This document shows positions 10,405-25,251 of a stretch of 64,000 nucleotides of DNA, in pieces. Origin of the DNA: Gottfriedia acidiceleris. Lineage in GTDB: Bacteria; Bacillota; Bacilli; Bacillales; Bacillaceae_G. Made by a program: the position numbers and the translations under genes. Each line of letters starts with the position of its first letter. Position 1 is the first letter of the stretch. The stretch covers positions 1 through 64,000 of the forward strand of contig NZ_NESS01000006.1 in NCBI RefSeq assembly GCF_002128425.1, given 5' to 3'. The notes under the pieces are model-generated. The model saw nothing but the letters and a program-made list of their open reading frames with translations, was not told where the DNA came from and ran no database searches.

Positions 10405-10436
10405 AGAGGCGGCGAGCAAAGTCGTCGCCTCTTTTG
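10405..10436 (+). other. Terminator-like hairpin between purF and purM
   Basis: AGAGGCGGCGA (10405-10415) pairs with TCGTCGCCTCT (10422-10432) with one G-U pair, followed by only four T. The stem is strong and GC-rich for this genome. It could cut the amount of purMNHD transcript relative to the upstream genes. Confidence 0.65.
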
Positions 10437-10478
10437 AATTGAATCTATTCATAAGGAACTGAAAGGGGAAATCATCAC

Positions 10479-11516
10479 ATGGCGAATGCATATAAACAAG
10501 CTGGAGTAGATATCGAAGCTGGCTATGAAGCAGTGAACAGAATGAAGAAACACGTTCAAAAAACAATGCGTCAAGAAGTTCTTGGTGGATTAGGAGGATT
10601 TGGAGGAATGTTTGATCTTTCCAAGTTCAACTATAAGGAACCAGTTCTTGTATCAGGGACAGATGGAGTAGGGACAAAATTAAAATTAGCTTTCCAAATG
10701 GACCGTCACGATACGATTGGCATTGATGCAGTCGCGATGTGTGTGAATGATATTGTGGTTCAAGGAGCGGAGCCTTTATTTTTCCTAGATTACTTAGCTG
10801 TTGGGAAGGCTGTACCTGAGAGGATTGAACAAATTGTAAAAGGTGTATCAGATGGCTGTGTACAAGCAGGTTGCTCATTAGTTGGAGGAGAAACTGCAGA
10901 AATGCCTGGTATGTATCCAGAAGATGAATATGATATTGCTGGCTTTGCAGTAGGGATTGTTGACAAGCCAAAACTTGTAACAGGACAAAACATTAAAGAA
11001 GGAGATATCTTATTAGGAATCTCATCAAACGGTATCCATAGTAATGGTTATTCTCTAGTTCGTAAGGTTTTATTAGAAAAAGGTGGATTAACACTTGATC
11101 AACATATTGATAAATTAGGTCATACTTTAGGCGAAGAACTGTTACGTCCTACAAAAATTTATGTAAAACCAATCTTAAATGTCCTTAAAAAATTCGAAGT
11201 AAAAGGTATGGCTCATATAACTGGTGGCGGATTTATTGAAAATATCCCTAGAATGTTACCAGAAGGAATTGGTGCTGAAATTGATTATGGTTCATGGCCA
11301 ATCCAACCAATCTTTGATTTATTAGAAGAGATTGGTGAATTAAAGCGTGAAGAAATGTTTAATATTTTTAATATGGGTATCGGTATGGTTCTTGCGGTTA
11401 GTGAAGAGAACTTTCATGACACTATTAAACTATTAGAAGAAGACGGAGAAAAAGTATTTATTATCGGAAGAACAAAAGCAGGCGAAGGTGTAACCTTTGG
11501 TGGAGGTTCTCTGTAA
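10479..11516 (+). CDS. purM: AIR synthetase (phosphoribosylformylglycinamidine cyclo-ligase)
   Basis: Closes the imidazole ring of FGAM with ATP. The 345-residue protein has the [12 protein letters not shown] metal loop, [18 protein letters not shown] and [14 protein letters not shown], all typical of the PurM fold. AAAGGGGAAATC precedes the ATG. The TAATG overlap couples it to purN. It is the first gene after the internal hairpin. Confidence 0.97.
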   Translation: MANAYKQAGVDIEAGYEAVNRMKKHVQKTMRQEVLGGLGGFGGMFDLSKFNYKEPVLVSGTDGVGTKLKLAFQMDRHDTIGIDAVAMCVNDIVVQGAEPLFFLDYLAVGKAVPERIEQIVKGVSDGCVQAGCSLVGGETAEMPGMYPEDEYDIAGFAVGIVDKPKLVTGQNIKEGDILLGISSNGIHSNGYSLVRKVLLEKGGLTLDQHIDKLGHTLGEELLRPTKIYVKPILNVLKKFEVKGMAHITGGGFIENIPRMLPEGIGAEIDYGSWPIQPIFDLLEEIGELKREEMFNIFNMGIGMVLAVSEENFHDTIKLLEEDGEKVFIIGRTKAGEGVTFGGGSL

Positions 11517-12079
11517 TGAAGAAGATTGCCGTATTTGCTTCAGGAAATGGTAGCAACTTTCAAGCCATTCTTGATGCAACTAAAAGCGGAGAAGTGAATG
11601 CTGAAGTGAAATTACTTGTTTGTGATCGTCCAAATGCATTTTGTATCGAACGAGCAAAGCAAGCAAATATTCCATCATTTAAATTTTCAGCGAAAAACTA
11701 TGAATCAAAAGAGCAGTATGAAGGTGAAATTATTGCCCATCTTAAAGAGTTAGATGTCGAATTTATCGTATTAGCTGGCTATATGAGATTAATTGGTCCG
11801 ACAATTTTAGACTCATTTCCTGGGAAAATTGTAAATATTCATCCTTCATTTCTACCATTATTTCCTGGAAAAGACGCAATTGGTCAAGCTCTCCTAGCTG
11901 GTGTCGAATCGACAGGTGTAACCGTTCATTATGTCGATGAAGGAATGGACACTGGTCCAATTATTGCACAAGAAGAAATTCTAATTGAAAAGGGAGATTC
12001 TAAGGAGTCTCTTGAGCAAAAGGTTCATAGTGTCGAGCATGTTTTATATGTGCAAACACTTAAAAAATTGTTTAGTTAA
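11516..12079 (+). CDS. purN: Phosphoribosylglycinamide formyltransferase (folate-dependent)
   Basis: Formylates GAR with 10-formyl-THF. The 187-residue protein begins with the phosphate-binding FASGNGSNFQAI loop. The catalytic block VNIHPSFLPLFPG, with its Asn and His, and the later DEGMDTGPII loop with the catalytic Asp are intact. It starts on the last base of the purM stop codon. Confidence 0.97.
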   Translation: MKKIAVFASGNGSNFQAILDATKSGEVNAEVKLLVCDRPNAFCIERAKQANIPSFKFSAKNYESKEQYEGEIIAHLKELDVEFIVLAGYMRLIGPTILDSFPGKIVNIHPSFLPLFPGKDAIGQALLAGVESTGVTVHYVDEGMDTGPIIAQEEILIEKGDSKESLEQKVHSVEHVLYVQTLKKLFS

Positions 12080-12127
12080 CTAGATTAGATATAGAGCATG
12101 GAAATCGATTAGATAGGGGAATGTATC

Positions 12128-13663
12128 ATGAAAAAACGAGCTTTAGTTAGCGTTTCAGATAAACAAGGGATTATTGAATTTGTAAGTGGATTAATTAAAC
12201 ATGATTTTGAAGTTATTTCAACAGGTGGAACTTTTAATTTATTAAAAGATGCTGGATTAAATGTAATTGGTATTTCAGAAGTAACTAACTTTCCAGAAAT
12301 TATGGATGGTCGTGTAAAAACATTACATCCTTCAATTCACGGAGGTTTACTAGGCGTTCGTTCAAATGAAGAACATATGCGTCAAATGAACGAGTTAGGT
12401 ATTCAGCCAATTGATTTAGTTTGTGTAAATTTATATCCGTTTAAAGAAACAATCATGAAGCCTGATGTTACATTTGAAGATGCAATTGAAAATATCGATA
12501 TCGGTGGCCCTACAATGCTTCGTTCAGCTGCTAAAAATCATGAGTTTGTATCTGTAGTAGTTGACCCAACAGATTATGAAGTAATTTTAGCTGAGTTAGC
12601 TGAAAATAATACAGTTTCTATTGAAACGAACCGTCGATTAGCTGCTAAAGTTTTCCGTCATACAGCAGCTTATGATTCATTAATTTCTAACTATTTAACA
12701 GAGCAAGTTGGAGAAGAAAATCCTGAAAGCTATACTGTTTCTTACGAATTAAAGCAATCTTTACGATATGGTGAAAATCCTCACCAAAAAGCAACATTCT
12801 ATCGTGCGCAGGTGCCAACAGTTTCATCTATTGCTTATGCAGAGCAATTACATGGTAAAGAGCTTTCTTATAACAATATTAATGACGCAAATGAAGCATT
12901 AAATATTGTACGCGAATTCTCAAATCCAGCTGTTGTCGCTGTAAAACACATGAATCCTTGTGGAGTAGGCGAAGGTACTACAGTTGAAGAAGCTTATGAT
13001 CGTGCTTATACTGCTGATCCAGTTTCAATTTTTGGAGGAATTATCGCGACAAACCGTGAAGTTGATGCTGTTACAGCTAAGAAAATGCATGAATTATTCT
13101 TAGAAATTATTATCGCTCCTTCATTCAGTGAAGAAGCTTTAGAAATCTTAACGAGTAAAAAGAACTTACGTTTATTAACAGTGGACTTAGAAACTAAACC
13201 TACATTTGCACCTAAATTAACGACAGTTCATGGTGGGTTATTACGTCAAGACATGGATACATTTGGATTAGATGATGCAACGATTTCAATCCCTACAAAA
13301 CGTCAACCGACACAAGAAGAGTGGGAGAATTTAAAATTAGGATGGAAAGTTGTAAAGCATGTTAAATCAAATGCGATTGTTTTAGCGAAAGATCATATGA
13401 CAATTGGTGTTGGTGCAGGTCAAATGAATCGCGTTGGAGCTGCAAAAATTGCGATTGAACAAGCTGGTGAAAAATCAAATGGTGCGGCGTTAGCTTCAGA
13501 TGCATTTTTCCCGATGAATGATACAGTAGAAGCAGCAGCTAAAGCTGGAATTACAGCAATTATTCAACCAGGTGGATCAATCAAAGATGAAGATTCAATT
13601 AAAAAAGCTGATGAATATGGAATTGCAATGGTCTTTACAGGGGTTCGTCACTTTAAACATTAA
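12128..13663 (+). CDS. purH: Bifunctional AICAR formyltransferase / IMP cyclohydrolase
   Basis: Carries out the last two steps to IMP. The N-terminal MGS-like cyclohydrolase domain (about 1-190) has STGGTFNLL and [10 protein letters not shown]. The C-terminal AICARFT domain has [11 protein letters not shown] and the catalytic Lys/His in [10 protein letters not shown]. The 511-residue length is normal. AGGGGA lies about 7 bases before the ATG, and a 48-base gap separates it from purN. Confidence 0.97.
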   Translation: MKKRALVSVSDKQGIIEFVSGLIKHDFEVISTGGTFNLLKDAGLNVIGISEVTNFPEIMDGRVKTLHPSIHGGLLGVRSNEEHMRQMNELGIQPIDLVCVNLYPFKETIMKPDVTFEDAIENIDIGGPTMLRSAAKNHEFVSVVVDPTDYEVILAELAENNTVSIETNRRLAAKVFRHTAAYDSLISNYLTEQVGEENPESYTVSYELKQSLRYGENPHQKATFYRAQVPTVSSIAYAEQLHGKELSYNNINDANEALNIVREFSNPAVVAVKHMNPCGVGEGTTVEEAYDRAYTADPVSIFGGIIATNREVDAVTAKKMHELFLEIIIAPSFSEEALEILTSKKNLRLLTVDLETKPTFAPKLTTVHGGLLRQDMDTFGLDDATISIPTKRQPTQEEWENLKLGWKVVKHVKSNAIVLAKDHMTIGVGAGQMNRVGAAKIAIEQAGEKSNGAALASDAFFPMNDTVEAAAKAGITAIIQPGGSIKDEDSIKKADEYGIAMVFTGVRHFKH

Positions 13664-13670
13664 GAAATAA

Positions 13671-14948
<1,278 letters not shown>

Positions 14949-14952
14949 TAAG

Positions 14953-14994
14953 AAAGGGTCGTCATTAATTATAAATGACGACCCTATTTCTTGT
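14953..14994 (+). terminator. Terminator of the purine operon
   Basis: A 12-bp perfect stem (14955-14966 with 14974-14985) is followed by ATTTCTTGTT. Confidence 0.85.
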
Positions 14995-15057
14995 TAGAAT
15001 AAGAACTAGTGTTCTATTTTTATCTATACAATCTACACCATATTTGATAAACTACTT

Positions 15058-15315
15058 TTATGAAGGTTGAATGTAATCTTCGAATGTATCTCCCTCGTCG
15101 TGTTTATCTGCCATAATCATACATTTCTTACCAAGAGCAGTCATTGGGCAAAAACGTAAAACTCCCTCGGCGACTTTCATGGCACCGATTATGATCAAAA
15201 TGATTATAGAATTACTACATCTTCTGCGTGTGAGCTTTGCTGTGCCATAAGCTAAAATTGTCAAGCCAGCAGTTATACGTATAAGTGCATTTATAATACT
15301 AATATTTGGTCTCAA
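15058..15315 (-). CDS. Small membrane protein, DUF2892 (YgaP transmembrane-like) family
   Basis: An 85-residue protein with a predicted hairpin of two membrane segments (about 12-27 and 37-53). The RFCPMTALGKKC motif is typical of DUF2892 proteins. The start is TTG at 15315, about 7 bases after AAGGGGAGT; no ATG has a better site. Fused forms carry a rhodanese domain, but this one stands alone and its role is unknown. It is convergent to purD. Confidence 0.8.
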   Translation of the reverse strand: MRPNISIINALIRITAGLTILAYGTAKLTRRRCSNSIIILIIIGAMKVAEGVLRFCPMTALGKKCMIMADKHDEGDTFEDYIQPS

Positions 15316-15420
15316 CAGTAACTCCCCTTATAATAAGTATCAGTGACTACATCACTCTTTACCATTTTTCCCTTTAATTGTTTCAATATCATAGGAAACA
15401 ATTAGCATTAATTACTTAAA

Positions 15421-15436
15421 ATGGGGACGCAGGGTT
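15421..15436 (+). repeat. GGGGACGCAGGGTTA motif, possible remnant of a REP-like element
   Basis: A short GC-rich string in an AT-rich gap. TGGGGACGCA recurs on the opposite strand at 37088-37097. Strings of this kind occur near Y1-type (REP-associated) transposases in Firmicutes as I recall, but no transposase is present here. Confidence 0.2.
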
Positions 15437-15525
15437 ACTTTTCCTTTTTAATAAGATACAATACATTTATATTTTTGATAAAAAGTACTTAAATAAATAG
15501 TTTAAAAACATTTCCGGAGGACAAA

Positions 15526-16223
15526 ATGTACGATTATTCACAATGGAATCACATATTTAAATTAGATCCAAACAAAGAAATTTCTGATGATGAATTAGAA
15601 AAAATTTGCGAGTCAGGAACGGATGCAATTTTAGTTGGTGGGACTGACGATGTAACGTTAGATGCCACGATATCTTTACTAGTTAGAATAAGACGTTATG
15701 CAGTACCATGTATTTTAGAGGTATCAAATCTTGAAGCTGTAACTCCAGGTTATGATTTTTATTTTATCCCAACAGTTTTAAACAGTACCGATCCTAAATG
15801 GATTGTAGGTATGCACCAACAAGCTATGAAAGAATTCGCCCATTTAGTACATGCTGAGGAATTAGTAATGGAAGGTTATTGTATTCTAAATAGTGAATGC
15901 AAGGCGGCGAAGCTTACTAGTGCAGTGACTGATCTTTCAGTAGAAGATATTATGGCTTATGCAGAGGTTGCTGAGAAATTATTAAAATTACCGATTTTTT
16001 ATATAGAATATAGCGGCACATATGGTTCTCCTCAGGTTGTAGAAGAAGTATCAAAAGTATTAAACAATACGAAATTATTCTATGGTGGGGGAATTTCATC
16101 AGCTCAAAAAGCAATTGAAATGAAGCAATTTGCTGATACGATTGTTGTTGGGAACATTATATATGATAACTTACAAGAGGCTTTACTTACTGTGAAAGCT
16201 GTGAAAGAAGGAGCGACGAAGTA

Positions 16224-16224
<1 letters not shown>
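15526..16224 (+). CDS. pcrB: Heptaprenylglyceryl phosphate synthase
   Basis: PcrB is a TIM-barrel prenyltransferase that transfers a heptaprenyl chain to sn-glycerol-1-phosphate, giving an archaeal-type ether lipid precursor in Bacillales. The 232-residue protein has the [14 protein letters not shown] phosphate loop, YIEYSGTYG and the GGGISS loop. CGGAGG lies about 8 bases before the ATG. Its TAA overlaps the pcrA ATG (TAATG), so the two are translationally coupled. Confidence 0.95.
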
Positions 16225-20418
<4,194 letters not shown>

Positions 20419-20492
20419 CTATTACAATCAATTAGAGGACGGATTAATGAGGTATTAGTTCGTTCACTTAATAAATAGAAGGTGTGAGTTAG

Positions 20493-21695
20493 ATGAAAAA
20501 ACGTATAGGGATGCTCCTATGTTGTTTTTCGCTCATCTTATCTGGCTGTTCATTATCAATAAAGAATGAAGATAAGGTTGTACAAGAGAGCAATAACAAA
20601 AAAGGGGAAGACGCAATTATACCCCGTTATTCAATTTCAAATGATTATTACAAGACAATACTTCCATTTAAGCCGAGTAAAACAAGAGGTGCTGTCGTAG
20701 CAAATATCGATAATAGACTTGATATTAGTGAATTTGAATTAGGTTTAATGCGAATTGTACAAGAGCAATATTCAACAAAAGATTATTTGTATCAAGAAGG
20801 ACAACTATTAAGTAAAAAAACAGTGGAATCATGGCTGAACAGGAAGTATACTCCTGCTCAATTTAAACAAAAACAAGATGCTCTTAAGAGTGCAAATTTA
20901 AAACCGAATTCGATTACAAATGATGGATTGAATCCGATTCAAACAGACACAAAAAATATTACTGAAGATCAAAAAGCTAAACAGGCTCCGATTTTTTTAA
21001 ATTCTATTTTAGAACAGGATTATCTTAAAAAGGACGGAAAAGAAGTTAAAGTTGAGGGAGTAGCAATTGGTTTAGCAATGAACTCTGTTTATTATTATCA
21101 AGAGGAACATGGCTACCCAAGAGAGCTTAAAATTCCTCAAGATGAAATGATTAAACAAGGTAAAGCGATCGCTCAAGAAATTTTAACGCGAGTGCGAAAA
21201 ATGGATGAATTTAAAGATATTCCAATCACATTTGCTATTTTCCGTCAGCAAAGCCAGTCATCTGTTGTACCTGGAAACTATGTTGCTATGACATCAGTTT
21301 CTGGAAATGATTTCTCGATTAGTAATTGGGATAAAATAAATGAGAAATACTATTTATTCCCTTCAGCTGCTGCAACGGCAGATTACCGAGATGATGCAAT
21401 GAAAATGGTCAATTTTAAATCAGATATAGAAAATTATTTTCCGAATTATACTGGTGTTGTAGGCACTGGATTTTATAAGGATAATGAATTAATACAACTA
21501 AAAATTGATATACCTATGCAATTTTATGGTAAGGCAGAAGTCATAGCTTTTACTCAATATGTAGCAGGACTTATGATGGACCATTTCCCTTCATACTTAA
21601 AGGTTGAGACGAATATCTACTCGTCAAATGGACAGGAAGCGCTCATCGTAAAAGAAGTAGATGCTAAGGAACCAAGTGTGCATATTTATAACTAA
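20493..21695 (+). CDS. camS: CamS-family sex pheromone lipoprotein
   Basis: A 400-residue lipoprotein (YerH in B. subtilis). The signal peptide ends with the lipobox LSGC (residues 16-19), so the mature protein is tethered to the outer face of the membrane. In enterococci and staphylococci the signal peptide of this family is a precursor of cAM373-type pheromone peptides; the role of the mature domain is not established. GAAGGTGTG precedes the ATG. It follows ligA in the conserved pcrA-ligA-camS order and ends with a strong terminator. Confidence 0.92.
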   Translation: MKKRIGMLLCCFSLILSGCSLSIKNEDKVVQESNNKKGEDAIIPRYSISNDYYKTILPFKPSKTRGAVVANIDNRLDISEFELGLMRIVQEQYSTKDYLYQEGQLLSKKTVESWLNRKYTPAQFKQKQDALKSANLKPNSITNDGLNPIQTDTKNITEDQKAKQAPIFLNSILEQDYLKKDGKEVKVEGVAIGLAMNSVYYYQEEHGYPRELKIPQDEMIKQGKAIAQEILTRVRKMDEFKDIPITFAIFRQQSQSSVVPGNYVAMTSVSGNDFSISNWDKINEKYYLFPSAAATADYRDDAMKMVNFKSDIENYFPNYTGVVGTGFYKDNELIQLKIDIPMQFYGKAEVIAFTQYVAGLMMDHFPSYLKVETNIYSSNGQEALIVKEVDAKEPSVHIYN

Positions 21696-21726
21696 AAGGA
21701 AGAGGACCACTCTTCCTTTTTTTATT
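21694..21726 (+). terminator. Terminator of the pcrB-pcrA-ligA-camS unit
   Basis: An 11-bp perfect stem AAAAGGAAGAG / CTCTTCCTTTT with a five-base loop ends in a run of T. Confidence 0.9.
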
Positions 21727-21739
21727 TAAGGGAAAAATC

Positions 21740-21753
21740 TGTAAGCGTTTCAG
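21740..21753 (+). promoter_or_regulatory. cre-like CcpA site upstream of rocA
   Basis: TGTAAGCGTTTCAG matches the first twelve positions of the cre consensus TGWAARCGYTWNCW; the last two differ. It lies directly before the -35 box of the rocA promoter, fitting carbon control of proline/arginine breakdown. Confidence 0.4.
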
Positions 21754-21755
21754 AA

Positions 21756-21784
21756 TTGAAGTATATATAGGAATATTGTATTAT
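21756..21784 (+). promoter_or_regulatory. SigA-type promoter of rocA
   Basis: TTGAAG (21756-21761) and TATTAT (21779-21784) are separated by 17 bases. The leader to the ATG is about 105 bases and contains no obvious riboswitch. Confidence 0.6.
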
Positions 21785-21895
21785 GTAATTGTGAGTTTTT
21801 TATTTAGTAGTTATTCTACTAGCAATTGACTGAAAAAACTGATAGAAAAACGGTTGCAGTTATTGCTATTTTCAAACTAAAGGGGGATTTATTCA

Positions 21896-23443
21896 ATGGT
21901 TATACCTTACAAACATGAGCCATTTACTAATTTTGGCTTAGAGGAAAATCAAGAACAATACAAACAAGGGTTAGTAAAAGTTTCATCTTATTTAGGTGAA
22001 AAATATCCACTAATCATTGGTGGAGAGCGTATCTTTACAGAAGAACAAATCGTATCTGTAAATCCTTCAAATCATAAAGAAGTTATTGGATCTGTATCTA
22101 AAGCAAGCCGCGAATTAGCTGAAAAAGCTATGCAAATTGCTGATACAACTTTTAATACATGGAAAAAAGTTAAACCTGAAGTTCGTGCTGATATCTTATT
22201 CCGTGCGGCTGCAATTATTCGCCGTCGTAAACACGAATTCTCTGCTTTATTAACGAAAGAAGCTGGTAAACCTTGGAATGAAGCAGATGCTGATACAGCT
22301 GAAGCAATTGATTTCTTAGAGTTCTATGCTCGTCAAATGTTACAATTAAAAGACGGAATTCCTGTTGAAAGCCGTCCTGGTGAATATAACCGTTTCAACT
22401 ACATTCCATTAGGAGTTGGTGTTGTAATCTCTCCTTGGAACTTCCCATTTGCAATCATGGCTGGGACAACTGTAGCTGCTGTAGTAACAGGTAACACTGT
22501 TCTATTAAAACCAGCAAGTACAACTCCAGTAGTTGCTTACAAATTCTTAGAAGTATTAGAAGAAGCTGGATTACCTGCAGGAGTAGTAAACTTCGTACCA
22601 GGTAGTGGTGCAGAAGTAGGAGATTACTTAGTTGATCACCCACGCACTCGTTTCATCAGCTTCACAGGTTCTAAAGAAGTAGGTATCCGTATTTATGAGC
22701 GTGCTGCAAAAGTTAACCCAGGTCAAATCTGGTTAAAACGTGTTATCGCTGAAATGGGCGGTAAAGACACAATGGTAGTTGATAAAGAAGCTGATTTAGA
22801 ATTAGCTGCTAAATCAATCGTTGCTTCTGCATTCGGTTTCTCTGGACAAAAATGTTCAGCATGTTCTCGTGCAGTAATTCACCAAGATGTGTATGATCAA
22901 GTTCTTGCTCGTGCAATCGAATTAACAAACGAATTAACTGTTGGAAACCCAGAAGACCGTTCAACTTACATGGGTCCAGTTAATGACCAAGCTGCTTTCA
23001 ATAAAGTAATGAGCTACGTACAAATCGGACGTGAAGAAGGCCGTGTAGTAACAGGTGGAGAAGGAGACGATTCTACTGGTTGGTTCATTAAACCAACAAT
23101 CGTTGCTGACGTTAAAGAAGATGCTCGCTTAATGAAAGAAGAAATCTTTGGACCAGTTGTTGCATTCTGTAAAGCTAAAGACTTCGATCACGCATTAGAG
23201 ATCGCTAACAACACTGAGTATGGTTTAACAGGTGCTGTAATCTCTAACAACCGTGCAAACATCGAAAAAGCACGTGAAGATTTCCACGCTGGTAACTTAT
23301 ACTTCAACCGTGGATGTACTGGTGCAATCGTTGGTTACCAACCATTTGGTGGATTCAACATGTCAGGTACTGACTCAAAAGCAGGCGGACCAGACTACCT
23401 AGTACTTCACATGCAAGGTAAAACAACTTCAGAAATGCTTTAA
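21896..23443 (+). CDS. rocA: L-glutamate gamma-semialdehyde (1-pyrroline-5-carboxylate) dehydrogenase
   Basis: Oxidises glutamate semialdehyde to glutamate with NAD, the final step of proline and arginine breakdown. At 515 residues it is the standalone Gram-positive form. The general base E286 (AEMGGKD) and nucleophile C320 ([10 protein letters not shown]) are intact, and the NAD-binding SPWNFPFAI and SFTGSKEVG motifs are present. Codon use is strongly biased to preferred codons, suggesting high expression. AAAGGGGGATTTATTC precedes the ATG. It has its own promoter and terminator, with no proline dehydrogenase beside it. The paralogue naming (rocA, pruA, ycgN) cannot be settled by sequence alone. 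Confidence 0.93.
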   Translation: MVIPYKHEPFTNFGLEENQEQYKQGLVKVSSYLGEKYPLIIGGERIFTEEQIVSVNPSNHKEVIGSVSKASRELAEKAMQIADTTFNTWKKVKPEVRADILFRAAAIIRRRKHEFSALLTKEAGKPWNEADADTAEAIDFLEFYARQMLQLKDGIPVESRPGEYNRFNYIPLGVGVVISPWNFPFAIMAGTTVAAVVTGNTVLLKPASTTPVVAYKFLEVLEEAGLPAGVVNFVPGSGAEVGDYLVDHPRTRFISFTGSKEVGIRIYERAAKVNPGQIWLKRVIAEMGGKDTMVVDKEADLELAAKSIVASAFGFSGQKCSACSRAVIHQDVYDQVLARAIELTNELTVGNPEDRSTYMGPVNDQAAFNKVMSYVQIGREEGRVVTGGEGDDSTGWFIKPTIVADVKEDARLMKEEIFGPVVAFCKAKDFDHALEIANNTEYGLTGAVISNNRANIEKAREDFHAGNLYFNRGCTGAIVGYQPFGGFNMSGTDSKAGGPDYLVLHMQGKTTSEML

Positions 23444-23482
23444 TAAATAGAGTAAAGGTTTGTTTTATTGACATCCTTTATA

Positions 23483-23530
23483 AGAAGAAACCCCACAGAG
23501 AAACTAATTTCTTTGTGGGGTTTCTTTGTA
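23483..23530 (+). terminator. Terminator of rocA
   Basis: A 12-bp perfect stem AGAAACCCCACA / TGTGGGGTTTCT is followed by TTGTATT. Confidence 0.8.
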
Positions 23531-23675
23531 TTACTATTCATTTCATGTCTATAGTATGTCTAAAAATTGAATGTTTTTCGAAACATCTAATTGTTCCGTA
23601 GTAAATACAATCAAGCAATTAGTATAATTATTAAAGAAATTTATTAAAAGTAAAGAATGTCAGAGGACTTTGAAT

Positions 23676-23951
23676 ATGAACCCTAAAAACGATTTTTTTA
23701 AATCCTACGACTTTATTATGCTAATTTTATTTTTTTGTCTGATGCTTATTAGTATTGTTGCGATCTATTCAGCTAGTAAAAGTGGCCAGTATCAGGGCGG
23801 TTTCGTAATAAGGCAAAGTGTTTTTTATATAATTGGACTTACAATATCAATATTTATAGCGAAAATTGATCTTAATCGTTTTGATGTTTGCGCCATAATT
23901 AGGTATTTTTTTAAAAGTTTTTTGTGGAATTATTCACAATCAAATACATAA
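23676..23951 (+). pseudogene. Truncated RodA/FtsW/SpoVE-family protein remnant
   Basis: The first 70 or so residues look like the N-terminus of a SEDS peptidoglycan polymerase: a short polar start, a hydrophobic helix, then AIYSASKSGQYQGGFVIRQ and a second membrane helix ending at KIDLNRF. Family members are normally about 370-420 residues. After F69 the frame drifts into non-membrane residues and stops at 91. A nearby frame reads MFAP, a stop, then LGIFLKVFCGIIHN, consistent with a frameshift followed by loss of the rest. A terminator remains at 23999. AGAGGA lies about 9 bases before the ATG at 23676. It cannot encode a working polymerase. Confidence 0.7.
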
Positions 23952-23998
23952 TTTAACAAAGCGGCTGTAACAGTACTAATTATAAATTTAATACCATG

Positions 23999-24030
23999 AA
24001 GAGCGTAAGTAATATTACGCTCTTTTTCTT
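23999..24030 (+). terminator. Terminator after the SEDS remnant
   Basis: A 10-bp perfect stem AAGAGCGTAA / TTACGCTCTT continues into TTTCTT. Confidence 0.85.
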
Positions 24031-24121
24031 ATATTCAATACATTACTTCTAACTAAGCCCTTCCCCATATTATTATGCTATAATTTTAAATAAACGATAG
24101 TGAACAGAGAGAAGGGATTCC

Positions 24122-24646
24122 ATGCAAATTTTACAGAGAATTATTCAATTAGTAGATTCAATTCCTTTAGGAACTCGTGATGATTGGGACTCTTATTTTT
24201 TAGGACAGGCATTTATAACTTCTCTTCGTTCAACATGTGGAAGTAGAAGAGTTGGAGCAGTTATTGTAAGTGATAATAGAATAATTGCTTCTGGGTATAA
24301 TGGTTATCCAAAAGGAGCTAAGCATTGTATTGATGGAGGATGTCCACGCTTTGTTGCTCGTCAAGAAGGACTATTAGATAGTGGTAAATACTCAGATCAG
24401 TATCCTTGTGATGCTTTCCATGCTGAAGAAAATGCGATTTATCAACTAGTTCAATCAGGAATTCAAAAAACGAAAGGTGATAATTGGACAATTTATTGTA
24501 CAACTGCACCATGTCGAGCTTGTGCGAAAATGATAAATGGAGCTGGGATTACTAGGGTTGTATATAATGTAGGCTATCCGGATGATTATTCAATTGAGTA
24601 TTTTAAAAAATATGGAATTGAACTAACAAGAATCCCTACTGAATAA
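24122..24646 (+). CDS. dCMP deaminase-like zinc cytidine deaminase (ComEB-like)
   Basis: A 174-residue deoxycytidylate deaminase family protein. The zinc site is complete: H100 and the proton-shuttling E102 in FHAEENA, then C131 and C134 in APCRACAKM. The SLRSTCGSRRVGAVIV and GYNGYPKGAKHC stretches match dCMP deaminases, which make dUMP for thymidylate synthesis. AGAGAAGGGATTCC precedes the ATG. It stands alone, not in the comE operon, so a nucleotide-salvage paralogue is possible. Confidence 0.85.
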   Translation: MQILQRIIQLVDSIPLGTRDDWDSYFLGQAFITSLRSTCGSRRVGAVIVSDNRIIASGYNGYPKGAKHCIDGGCPRFVARQEGLLDSGKYSDQYPCDAFHAEENAIYQLVQSGIQKTKGDNWTIYCTTAPCRACAKMINGAGITRVVYNVGYPDDYSIEYFKKYGIELTRIPTE

Positions 24647-24659
24647 TCGTTAATCCATA

Positions 24660-24870
24660 TTTAAACAAACGTTTGATTTATTTTTATAAGTAGGTTAATT
24701 CAAAATTTGATGTTCAGACTGTTTGGAAACGAATGTCTTTTTGAGGTATGTGAACCTGATAAGGAGTGCAGTTACCGTAGATAGTAATAAGCACTTCAGT
24801 TAGGTGATCAAACGAAGAAAGCGGGCGTTTGGCGAGCAGTCTGTAATTATTTTACTTGGATTTAAGTGGA
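24660..24870 (+). other. Unassigned, possibly structured intergenic region upstream of gatC
   Basis: About 300 bases lie between the deaminase and gatC with no convincing gene. Several nested pairings can be drawn: AGGTT near 24692 with AACCT near 24755, an inner AGAC-GTTT...AAAC-GTCT arm, and GTGC-GTTAC...GTAAT-GCAC at 24767-24795. It is less AT-rich than the usual spacers of this window. It does not match the TPP, purine, SAM, lysine or T-box cores that I know. A 24-codon open frame inside it lacks a ribosome site. Confidence 0.35.
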
Positions 24871-24873
24871 ATG

Positions 24874-24903
24874 TTGCCCGACACATGGGAAATTTGGTAT
24901 TAT
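24874..24903 (+). promoter_or_regulatory. SigA-type promoter of gatCAB
   Basis: TTGCCC (24874-24879) and TATTAT (24898-24903) with an 18-base spacer lie 44 bases before gatC. If real, transcription starts downstream of the unassigned structured stretch. Confidence 0.5.
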
Positions 24904-24946
24904 CAGTATATTGTATGTTGTGCGAATAATATGGAGGTGCATATAA

Positions 24947-25237
24947 ATGTCAAAAATTACAATGGAGCAAGTTAAGCACGTTGCTCATTTAGCACGTTTA
25001 GCGGTGACTGAGGAAGAAGCAGAGAAGTTTTCAAAACAACTTGGAGCAATTTTAGATTTTGCTGAGCAGTTAGGTGAACTTGATACAACGAATGTAAAAC
25101 CTACTACACATGTTCTAAAAATGCGTAATGTATTACGTAAAGATGAGCCAGGTAAAGGTTTACCAATTGAAGAGGTACTGAAAAATGCACCAGACCACAA
25201 AGATGGACAAGTTAAAGTACCGTCAATATTGGATTAA
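24947..25237 (+). CDS. gatC: Asp/Glu-tRNA amidotransferase subunit C
   Basis: The 96-residue belt protein that holds GatA and GatB together in the GatCAB complex, which converts mischarged Glu-tRNA(Gln) and Asp-tRNA(Asn). It has the [16 protein letters not shown] start and the LRKDEPG...[16 protein letters not shown] end typical of GatC. TGGAGGTGCATATAA precedes the ATG. First gene of gatCAB, 14 bases before gatA. Confidence 0.96.
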   Translation: MSKITMEQVKHVAHLARLAVTEEEAEKFSKQLGAILDFAEQLGELDTTNVKPTTHVLKMRNVLRKDEPGKGLPIEEVLKNAPDHKDGQVKVPSILD

Positions 25238-25251
25238 GGGGGGATATTAGA

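Noticed and set aside
21851-21867. Possible SigL (-24/-12) promoter before rocA, as in B. subtilis rocABC
   Set aside because: GG and GC are 11 bases apart instead of 10 and the flanks do not fit; a better SigA-type promoter lies at 21756-21784.
24705-24780. 24-codon open frame starting MFRLFGNE in the gatC upstream gap
   Set aside because: No ribosome binding site precedes it and it overlaps pairable segments.
24757-24790. String ACCTGATAAGGAG...CCGTAGA resembling part of a TPP riboswitch
   Set aside because: The CTGAGA block and the conserved GGATAATGCCAGCG order are missing, and the genes downstream are not thiamine genes.
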